DNA of 5,149 bases from a bacterium (lineage in GTDB: Bacteria > Latescibacterota > UBA2968 > UBA8231): NCBI GenBank assembly GCA_027593305.1, contig JAQCJA010000371.1:1-5149 (forward strand), written 5' to 3'. This document shows, one piece after another, positions 1-4,798 of the stretch. Position numbers and translations under genes: made by a program. A model generated the notes under the pieces. The model did no database searches, was not told the DNA's origin, and was given only the letters and a program-made list of their open reading frames with translations. Positions within the stretch are counted from its first letter, which is position 1; each line of letters starts with the position of its first letter.

Positions 1-1
1 C

Positions 2-400
2 GTGAGTCTGCGAGTACCAGCTATCAATCAGGTCACCCTGACGGGGCGGCTCGTACAGGATTGCGAGTTCCGCATCACTGACAATGGCACGGCCCGAGTC
101 ACTGGCAGACTGGCGGTGAACCGATCCTACCGTAGAGCAGACGGCTCGTGGGAGGGTGAGGCCAGCTTCTTTCAAATCACGATCTGGGCGGCACTGGCCG
201 AACGTTTGGCAGACAGTCTGCGTAAAGGCACATCGGTGTTCATTTCTGGTCGATTGCGCAGTCACAGCTGGCGCGACGATGACGACAAGCCTCACTCGCT
301 CGTGGAGATCGTCGTGAGGAACCTGCAAGTGCTGGACAGCAAGGACGCCGACGCACCGACTGATGTGATCGAGGTCGCAGACGAACGAAACGCGGCGTAG
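2..400 (+). CDS. ssb: Single-stranded DNA-binding protein (short, element-type)
   Basis: Binds single-stranded DNA during replication, recombination or conjugative transfer in the cytoplasm. The 132-residue product carries one OB-fold. Residues about 9-18 (NQVTLTGRLV) match the first SSB beta strand. A FFQITIW-type strand and AERLADSLRKG helix follow around residues 56-76, and VFISGRLRSHSW leads into the last strand, which ends near residue 112. This is the normal order for the SSB family. The C-terminal part is only about 20 residues long and ends EVADERNAA. The acidic DDDIPF-like tip that normally recruits partner proteins is absent, and the protein is shorter than the roughly 170-180 residues of chromosomal SSBs. 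The GTG start lies at the window edge, so no ribosome binding site can be judged and the true start could be further upstream. Shortness and neighbouring orphan genes suggest a copy carried by a mobile element. Confidence 0.88.
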   Translation: MSLRVPAINQVTLTGRLVQDCEFRITDNGTARVTGRLAVNRSYRRADGSWEGEASFFQITIWAALAERLADSLRKGTSVFISGRLRSHSWRDDDDKPHSLVEIVVRNLQVLDSKDADAPTDVIEVADERNAA

Positions 401-416
401 ACAGGCCAGCTGAAAG

Positions 417-617
417 ATGGGCTGGCGTTACGTGCAGCGCAGTTCCGGAATCTCTCATCGCGAGTTTTTGACGCAATTCGCCAGCGACGATCAGCGTCGC
501 CTGCTCGACGTGGCTGCCCCGCGATGGGATGAGTCTCTATGGCTGTCTCCCGGGCACGAGGGAAGAGGTCTGGCAGCTATGGTCTCGGGTTTCCGGGGAC
601 GCTGGGAGCAAGGTTGA
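417..617 (+). CDS. Small hypothetical protein, possibly truncated
   Basis: A 66-residue frame that begins 16 bp after the ssb stop on the same strand. The first 35 residues (MGWRYVQRSSGISHREFL..., ending near LLDVAAP) look like a genuine soluble domain start. They loosely recall the 'MGW.y..r..gis..eF' opening of small uncharacterised proteins found in accessory elements, but this resemblance is from memory and weak. The second half (SPGHEGRGLAAMVSGFRGRWEQG) is less convincing and stops abruptly. A frame starting at 529 and ending at the TAG near 696 gives a plausible GTREEVWQLWSRVSGDAG stretch, so the gene may be truncated or frameshifted around 525-540. No convincing ribosome binding site precedes the ATG. 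Function is unknown. Confidence 0.35.
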   Translation: MGWRYVQRSSGISHREFLTQFASDDQRRLLDVAAPRWDESLWLSPGHEGRGLAAMVSGFRGRWEQG

Positions 618-639
618 AATCAACACGAACGCAGCGCTG

Positions 640-671
640 GGAGGCTGGCCAGGGATACCTGGCCAGCCTCC
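640..671. terminator. Perfect 14-bp hairpin between convergent frames
   Basis: The arms 640-653 (GGAGGCTGGCCAGG) and 658-671 are exact reverse complements around the 4-base loop GATA. The element lies 22 bp after the stop of the 417-617 frame and directly abuts the stop of the opposite-strand frame at 673-984. That is the expected place for a bidirectional transcription terminator. Neither side is followed by a proper U tract: the plus side has only a T-run near 690-695 and the minus side has none. It could therefore instead be a dispersed palindromic repeat. Confidence 0.5.
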
Positions 672-672
672 T

Positions 673-984
673 TCATGTGAGGTGTATTCTTTTTAGCTGT
701 GAGGGTAGTCTGCTAATGTCCATGTCGCTGTCCAAGGCCGTGCTTTCGGCAAATTCGCGAAAAGGACCTGGCCGCAATGCCGAGCGCAGCTGCTCTGGCT
801 GCATGCATCGGGTGGCGAGGATCAAATCGCGGGCGGTGTGCGGACTTATCCGCCCCAAGTGCCCCTGCAGTCGCCCCAGCGGTATGTCCCCAAAACTGCG
901 TTCCGGGATGTTGGCGTCGACCACCAGGCTCTGATAGATGCTACTGAGAAACATGGCCCAGGCCACACCGATTTGCAGACGCAT
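673..984 (-). CDS. Hypothetical protein, unrecognised
   Basis: A 103-residue minus-strand frame whose stop touches the hairpin at 640-671. The codons are mostly G/C-ending, and the residue mix (SIYQSLVVDANIPERSFGD, TARDLILATRCMQPEQLRSAL) reads like a helical soluble protein. The overlapping plus-strand frame is rich in Ser, Arg and Cys, as expected of a shadow, so the minus strand is preferred. The nearest purine-rich Shine-Dalgarno-like stretch (AAAGGAG, complement of about 1006-1012) lies more than 20 bp before the ATG at 984, which is too far for normal use. An internal ATG at 954 is another possible start. The second half vaguely recalls small helical regulators of the FlhD type, but the similarity is too weak to name. 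Function is unknown and the gene may be decayed. Confidence 0.4.
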   Translation of the reverse strand: MRLQIGVAWAMFLSSIYQSLVVDANIPERSFGDIPLGRLQGHLGRISPHTARDLILATRCMQPEQLRSALRPGPFREFAESTALDSDMDISRLPSQLKRIHLT

Positions 985-1037
985 AAAGGTTTAGATTTTA
1001 ACCTGCTCCTTTCTTAGCTTCGATCACACGTACTCGA

Positions 1038-1049
1038 CCACGTGCGTGG
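1038..1049. repeat. Short inverted repeat CCACG-TG-CGTGG
   Basis: Five-base arms around a 2-base centre, about 135 bp upstream of the start at 1183. It shares the CCACGTG core with the 10-bp palindrome at 2905-2914, which lies upstream of the gene at 2170-2835. It could be an operator for a common regulator, but short palindromes of this kind also arise by chance in GC-rich DNA. Confidence 0.15.
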
Positions 1050-1168
1050 CCGGGCTCCTTGCCGCCGCCACGGTCTCTATGATCCCGACGAGGCGGTCAT
1101 GGCACGCTCAGCCATGGCTGCCTACACCACTATGCCGAGACTTCACTCTGCAGTGACTTCGTGTCTGC

Positions 1169-1174
1169 AAGGAA
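1169..1174 (+). promoter_or_regulatory. Ribosome binding site deciding the 1183 start
   Basis: AAGGAA lies 8 bases before the ATG at 1183. The longer in-frame extension back to an ATG at 1042 has no comparable site and translates to an Arg/Ala/Cys-rich stretch. The 1183 start is therefore preferred. Confidence 0.6.
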
Positions 1175-1182
1175 TAGAAATT

Positions 1183-2064
1183 ATGAGACATCCCTACGAC
1201 GGTTATCTCGCGATTCTCCTGGCCAACGGTCTCACGCAGGTTGAGATTCGCGAGACATTGGCAAATTTGGATCTACGAGTCGCTGGTGATTTCGAGGCGC
1301 ACTGCGACCAATTGCGAGACATCGGCGAGACCTCACCGGCCTGGCAGCTGCACGTGTCTGCCTACCAACAACTGTGGGACATGGGACCCGTAGGCGTGTC
1401 GTGTTACGACATAGCCGCCGGCCTCAGCGGCCCTGCCGATCTGAAGCCGCCCAGGCATGCGGGCTGTCGCGGGGCGCACCGCATCCTCGGGTATCAGTGG
1501 ATGCGCGATGTGGTCGAGGTGTTGACGATGCTGGGTGTCGAGGCTGAGGAGATCGCGAGGGAGCTTCAGAACATGCAGTCCCACGGTGTCACGGCCGCCA
1601 TGGTCCAGGCCTACCACGATCTGTTTTGGGCGCCTGACATGACGCCGCAGCAAATCTGTGCCTGGCTCACGGCGCTGCCGAAGGATGTCTATCCCCATCA
1701 CCGCATGCTCTACACGTCTTCGCCATCGCAGGTCCGCGCGCAACTCGGACTGCCATGTAGCATCGATTTGGTGGCCATGGGCGACCAGGTCGTTGTCATG
1801 AGCATGGCGGTGCTGCGCCGCAGTCTCATCGGCGGGGCCGCTGCCACACCCGCAGAGCAGTTGGCTGGAGCCCAAATCGCGCAGGGATGGTTTCGCCTCG
1901 TCACCCGCTCTCTGAAGCTGGCCATGGGTATGCGTCGGGACCAGACCGGTGCCGACGTCGAAGGGCGGGGGCTGATCGTGGAGGAGGTCTTGGCGGAACT
2001 CGAGCGATCGGACGCTGCTGTGGCGCCGAAGTTCCAAGTGGAGAGGGCGAGCAAGGCGGCATAA
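1183..2064 (+). CDS. Hypothetical protein with two HTH-like helical segments
   Basis: A 293-residue protein of unknown function. The frame is open back to 1042, but the start at 1183 has a good ribosome binding site and gives a clean N-terminus (MRHPYDGYLAILLANG). Two segments look alike. Residues about 9-48 (LAILLANGLTQVEIRETLANL...FEAHCDQLRDI) resemble residues about 110-150 (VVEVLTMLGVEAEEIARELQNM...VQAYHDLFW). In each, a helix, a G-[LV]-x(2)-x-E-I turn and a second helix are followed by a [FY]-x(2)-[HY]-[CH]-[DQ]-like helix, compatible with a helix-turn-helix or sigma-region-4-like fold. The ending YHDLFWAPDMTPQQICAWL recalls orphan proteins common in phages and plasmids of proteobacteria. 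The C-terminal third (about 195-293) is helical and ends in a basic tail. No catalytic motif or membrane segment is seen. A DNA-binding or element-maintenance role is inference. It converges on the gene at 2170-2835. Confidence 0.7.
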   Translation: MRHPYDGYLAILLANGLTQVEIRETLANLDLRVAGDFEAHCDQLRDIGETSPAWQLHVSAYQQLWDMGPVGVSCYDIAAGLSGPADLKPPRHAGCRGAHRILGYQWMRDVVEVLTMLGVEAEEIARELQNMQSHGVTAAMVQAYHDLFWAPDMTPQQICAWLTALPKDVYPHHRMLYTSSPSQVRAQLGLPCSIDLVAMGDQVVVMSMAVLRRSLIGGAAATPAEQLAGAQIAQGWFRLVTRSLKLAMGMRRDQTGADVEGRGLIVEEVLAELERSDAAVAPKFQVERASKAA

Positions 2065-2077
2065 CTCGGCAACCGAG
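2065..2077. terminator. Small hairpin directly after the stop at 2064
   Basis: CTCGG-CAA-CCGAG forms a 5-bp stem with a 3-base loop right after the stop codon, in the roughly 105-bp gap between convergent genes. There is no T tract, so termination by an intrinsic mechanism is doubtful. I see nothing else in the gap up to 2169. Confidence 0.25.
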
Positions 2078-2169
2078 ATGGTCGTGAGGCGACCCGCGTG
2101 GTGGGCGGTAGCAAGTAGGCCGTTGAGCCGAGCCAGATACCGAAGCTGCGATCGGTTCCAGGCGCCAGA

Positions 2170-2835
2170 CTATGTCGCCGTCGGCCGGCGGCTCAAGCCC
2201 ACCGGCTCTACTGCGTGCAGGCGCTGGTCCTGCAGATCGCCCAGCAGACGAGACAGCCGTTGCAGGTGGTTGGACAGAGCCGTCTCATAGCGCGACAGCT
2301 TGCCCAGGGCGTCGGTACTGGCCGCATCGCGCAAGAACGCGTCGCCCACGGTCACCTCCTCCGGGCTCTGCTTTGTCAGACTGTCGCGCCGGGCCAGGGC
2401 CTGGCGATAGGCCTGCTTCATCTCGTCGTTTTCGGGCGCGCTGCGCATCTGGGTCGTGTCGTTCGCCCGCCGTTCCGCCTCATGTGTCTGCTCGACCTCG
2501 GTCTCAGCACGCTGCAGCTGCTCGGCATGGTAGTAGTGGCCGAGGATGCCGGCTTCGATACGGGTGGCGCGACCCAGGCGCCACAGTGTCTCGACGATGC
2601 GGACCACGAGCGTCTCTTCGATGTCCCCCTCCGGCTTCAATTGGCGCTGGCAACCTTCTCTCAACTGATCGAAGGCGGCAGGGTCCTCGGCCGGCAGCAG
2701 GATCAAGGTCGTGCTGCCCGCACTCAACCCGTGTACGATCGCGTTGTGACGGACGGCCTGTTTTCCGATCGCCGTCTTCGGTCCTGTGCTCTTTTTGGCA
2801 TTGGCACGGTTGGTCTTGGCTTGTCGCGTGGCCAT
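2170..2835 (-). CDS. Uncharacterised 'STGPKT-GK-HNA-HGL' family protein
   Basis: A 221-residue soluble protein of a family that I recognise by its N-terminus but whose function is not known to me. Residues about 8-38 contain NRANAKKSTGPKT, then GKQAVRHNAIVHGLSAG. A segment with LLPAEDPAAFDQL and ETLVVRIVETLWRLGRATRIEAGIL follows at about 47-95. The middle is charged and coiled-coil-like (about 105-170). A late LSRYETALSNHLQRLSRLLGDLQ helix (about 184-206) is the other family hallmark. Members are common as multiple paralogues in proteobacteria and acidobacteria, often near mobile DNA. The ATG at 2835 is preceded by a G-rich run (GGGGGA) at ribosome-binding distance and keeps the typical MA..R...NRANA start, so the length appears complete. 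It stands alone, convergent with the gene at 1183-2064. Long plus-strand frames over it are shadows. Confidence 0.82.
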   Translation of the reverse strand: MATRQAKTNRANAKKSTGPKTAIGKQAVRHNAIVHGLSAGSTTLILLPAEDPAAFDQLREGCQRQLKPEGDIEETLVVRIVETLWRLGRATRIEAGILGHYYHAEQLQRAETEVEQTHEAERRANDTTQMRSAPENDEMKQAYRQALARRDSLTKQSPEEVTVGDAFLRDAASTDALGKLSRYETALSNHLQRLSRLLGDLQDQRLHAVEPVGLSRRPTAT

Positions 2836-2904
2836 GCTCTGTCCCCCGATCTATGCTTGAAAGCGCGTCCAACCGGGAAGTCTACACCAAGCAAGTGGAC
2901 TCGC

Positions 2905-2914
2905 GCCACGTGGC
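2905..2914. repeat. 10-bp perfect palindrome GCCACGTGGC
   Basis: Exact palindrome about 70 bp upstream of the start of the 2170-2835 gene. It shares its CCACGTG core with the repeat at 1038-1049. It is a possible operator, but it is unsupported beyond symmetry and position. Confidence 0.2.
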
Positions 2915-2973
2915 TTGTGCTGGTGGACACTTTCGAGGAGGCTATGTGCGATTCGATGACAAGTCATCAGTTA

Positions 2974-3003
2974 ATGACGATAACCTATTGTTTTATATAT
3001 AAT
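2974..3003 (+). promoter_or_regulatory. Candidate sigma-70-type promoter in AT-rich core
   Basis: A perfect TATAAT occurs at 2998-3003. Eighteen bases upstream lies ATGACG (2974-2979), which matches four of six positions of TTGACA. It would drive transcription toward the tiny frame at 3028 or the recombinase remnant. AT-rich DNA yields such matches easily, so this is tentative. Confidence 0.3.
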
Positions 3004-3027
3004 TAGGATATATTACGTCGAGACGAC

Positions 3028-3204
3028 ATGTCATATTTCCAAACAAAGCCAATCTGGCAAAACATGTTGAGACACATACAGTTAGACGGAAAAGTGACTG
3101 CACGAGGACGGGCGCCTGAATGCATGACTCATCCTTGTGCTTGTTTGGGCACTTTTGATTTCCATTGGGCAACGGCTGCGACAGGTGCGACCGAATGCAA
3201 ATGA
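3028..3204 (+). CDS. Doubtful 58-residue ORF
   Basis: ATG to TGA frame encoding a 58-residue peptide that begins MSYFQTKPIWQNMLRHIQ and ends GATECK. It starts 24 bp after the candidate -10 box and overlaps the start of the next frame. There is no good ribosome binding site and no family is recognised. The Cys- and His-containing second half (PECMTHPCAC) is mildly metal-site-like. It may be noise or a decayed piece of the recombinase region. Confidence 0.15.
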   Translation: MSYFQTKPIWQNMLRHIQLDGKVTARGRAPECMTHPCACLGTFDFHWATAATGATECK

Positions 3205-3602
3205 ACTGCCTACCTTTCTGGCCTGAGGGGTTCGTTTGGGCGATGGAACGGGATGTACCGAATCATCTACCTGGCATGCCGGAATCAGCGAAGCTGGAGG
3301 AACAGAAGGAGCAGCTTGACGAGGAGGTCATGCAAGTGGATATGGAGATCGGGATAGCAAAACAAAAGGCCGTCAGCGCCCAGTCGTTGACTGATTCACT
3401 GACGACCTTTGAAGATCTTTATCAGGAAGCCCTTCCAGAGGAGAAGCGCGAACTCATCAGGCTTCGCGTCAATCAACTGATCTGGACCCCCGAAGAGATC
3501 AAACTCGCCTTACTCGATAACTCCGAAGAGTATCAAAGGTTAGGTGAGTCACAACAGTTGGTAGCGGCGGAGGGAATCGAACCCCCGACACGCGGATTAT
3601 GA
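3165..3602 (+). pseudogene. Serine recombinase remnant, C-terminal end only
   Basis: Only the C-terminal end of a large serine site-specific recombinase survives. Residues about 41-116 of the 145-residue frame show the family's closing coiled coil (SAKLEEQKEQLDEEV...), then SLTTFEDLYQEALPEEKRELIRLRVNQLIW and a final EEIKLALL strand. In complete recombinases this follows the resolvase domain with its catalytic Ser, the recombinase domain and the zinc ribbon; none of these are present upstream. The first 40 residues have no family likeness and are probably not native, so recognisable homology starts near 3285. From 3559 the frame runs antisense through the tRNA gene, so the ending AAEGIEPPTRGL is the complement of tRNA sequence and not recombinase. 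Truncation, the missing catalytic half and the tRNA contact mark a decayed mobile element. Confidence 0.72.
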
Positions 3603-3635
3603 TTCCGCTGCTCTAACCGACTGAGCTACGCCGCC
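3559..3635 (-). tRNA. tRNA-Met (anticodon CAT)
   Basis: A complete 77-base cloverleaf on the minus strand, with the CCA end encoded (3559-3561). The acceptor GGCGGCG pairs with CGCCGCT (G-U at the first pair). The D stem is GCTC/GAGC. The anticodon stem GCGGA/TCCGC encloses loop ATCATAA with CAT at 3599-3601. The variable loop is 5 bases, and the T arm GGGGG-TTCGATT-CCCTC is intact. It lacks the three consecutive G-C pairs in the anticodon stem typical of initiator tRNA, so elongator Met is most likely. A lysidine-modified Ile tRNA that also reads CAT cannot be wholly excluded. It overlaps the end of the recombinase remnant frame on the other strand. tRNA 3' ends are common integration sites. 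Confidence 0.95.
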
Positions 3636-3649
3636 CCAAAAGACGCAAA

Positions 3650-3678
3650 AAACTACCGGCCGCGCATCACAATGTCAA
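3650..3678 (-). promoter_or_regulatory. Promoter of the tRNA gene
   Basis: On the minus strand a perfect -35 box TTGACA (3673-3678) is followed, after exactly 17 bases, by TAGTTT (3650-3655) as -10. The tRNA 5' end lies 14 bases further on, which leaves room for a short leader trimmed by RNase P. This fits a strong constitutive tRNA promoter, although the -10 is only a partial match. Confidence 0.65.
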
Positions 3679-3713
3679 CGCGTCTCGATCCCCGACCGAT
3701 GAAGCGGCAACGC

Positions 3714-3738
3714 CTGGAGAAACTGGCTTGATCTCCAG
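3714..3738. terminator. Hairpin downstream of the acetylation operon
   Basis: CTGGAGA (3714-3720) and TCTCCAG (3732-3738) form a 7-bp stem with an 11-base loop, starting 3 bp after the stop of the minus-strand gene at 3742. An alternative ACTGG/CCAGT pairing competes. There is no T tract on the minus strand, so it is at best a weak terminator or mRNA 3'-end stabiliser placed before the tRNA promoter. Confidence 0.3.
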
Positions 3739-3741
3739 TCT

Positions 3742-4792
3742 CTACAGGTAGCGTTCGGCCATCTCGATCACGACTACATCCGGCTTCTCTTCTTCTATGA
3801 TCTGTTCCGGCAGATCCCCATAGCCACCTCTGATTGCCCGCACGACCTTACCAAAACTCCAGCTGAAATACGGTATCAAAGCCTCGGCGAAGGAGTCGCC
3901 GACGATAAGCAGCCGGAGATTCTCCGTCCTGCCTGGCCGATGGGCGCTGAATCTGGCGTTGTAGGCTTCATCGGGCATGAGATCGGCCAGATGCAGCATG
4001 CGGGCGAGATCGCCCTCCATGGTGCGAGACTCGAAGGCGATCTGATCGGAGGCAATCACTGGTGCATCAGGAAAAAACACGCGGGCGTAGCGCATGATCT
4101 CGCGGTAGCCGGCAAAGGCACCGAAATCGTTCCAGTGCGTGTCATGCTGGTAGTAGACCTGATGGACCGCTTTGGCGGAGATCAATGCCTGACGCAGGTC
4201 GATGAAAGCCAGACGTGGGACATCGGCCACCCTTGCTGACAACTGATCGAGGCGGGTACGTGGCTCAATGCGGTTGACCCACGCAGGCATGTGTTCAGCG
4301 TATACGGTGTGCTTGTCGGGCACGACAACGAAGATGTAGGCGATGCACCGTGCCTCGGTCGGCAAGCCACTGCCGCTGGCCGTCCACATGGGCAAACCAG
4401 GCGTCGAGTTCTTCGTCGGAGTAGAGGTTGGCGCCTCGGAAGCCGTCGAGGGACGCACCGTCGGTGTTGCTGGCGTAGAACAGCCATCCGTCTTGTCCGA
4501 TCAGGACCTGCGGCGTGCTGGAGACACCCATGGCGTAGAGGAACCGACTGCCAAAACGGATCAGTTGTTCGCGCAAGCCAAAACGATCATCCATCGCGGC
4601 GCCGAGGGTCCGCGGCAGGGATGCGAAGTCCGGCAGCGATCCGGGTGGCTCAGGCCACTCGGCGAGCTGCCGTTTTTCTGTGCCCAGAGCCTGCGGCTGG
4701 AGGCCGGAGATGTTGCTGATCATTGGTGCGAGCAGCAAAAGGCAGGAGAAGAGGGATGTCACTGCCTGTGCTGTTGTGAGGCGGGCGCCCAT
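3742..4792 (-). pseudogene. AlgJ/AlgX-like polysaccharide O-acetyltransferase, frameshifted
   Basis: An SGNH-fold acetyltransferase that would transfer acetyl groups to an exopolysaccharide on the periplasmic side, working with the MBOAT protein encoded just upstream. The N-terminal half lies in the frame starting at ATG 4792. It has a hydrophobic signal/anchor (residues about 8-30), then EKRQLAEWPEPP, DDRFGLREQLI, VLIGQDGWLFY and WLADRG (142-147). The C-terminal half continues in another frame from about 4344 with IAYIFVVVPDKHTVY, the catalytic DTHW (Asp 4141-4143, His 4135-4137), GDSF (Ser 3892-3894) and the typical ending KPDVVVIEMAERYL. Omitting the 7 bases 4345-4351 joins WLADRG to IAYIFVVV exactly as the family requires and gives about 347 residues. 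The catalytic residues are intact, so this is a recent inactivation, a sequencing error, or a variable site. The start lies 6 bp after the upstream stop, so the two are translationally coupled. Confidence 0.85.
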
Positions 4793-4798
4793 AGCTTT

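Larger units (their letters stand above)
2836..3164. other. Intergenic region with AT-rich core, no secure gene
   Basis: About 330 bp separate the minus-strand gene ending its start at 2835 from the recombinase remnant. The first 130 bp should hold the promoter of the 2170-2835 gene and contain the palindrome at 2905-2914. Bases 2971-3020 are strikingly AT-rich (38 of 50), unlike the GC-rich flanks. A 6-bp inverted repeat GATGAC-AA-GTCATC lies at 2955-2968. The base composition shift fits an old junction or a promoter region. Confidence 0.5.

Noticed and set aside
240..476. Minus-strand frame opposite ssb
   Set aside because: Arg/Ser/Pro-rich shadow of the OB-fold gene; no independent evidence.
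539..934. Plus-strand frame over 539-934
   Set aside because: Ser-, Arg- and Cys-rich translation running through the hairpin at 640-671 and opposite a better minus-strand frame.
1333..2114. Minus-strand frames opposite the 293-residue protein
   Set aside because: Rich in His, Arg, Pro and Ser, with no motif; the plus strand has a proper ribosome binding site and natural codon use.
2170..2835. Insertion sequence carrying the STGPKT gene
   Set aside because: No DDE or HUH transposase motif and no matching terminal inverted repeats or target duplications around it.
2172..3006. Two long plus-strand frames (about 263-276 residues)
   Set aside because: They lie opposite the well-recognised STGPKT family gene and have shadow-like composition (Arg/Pro/Ser-rich in one, hydrophobic runs without motifs in the other).
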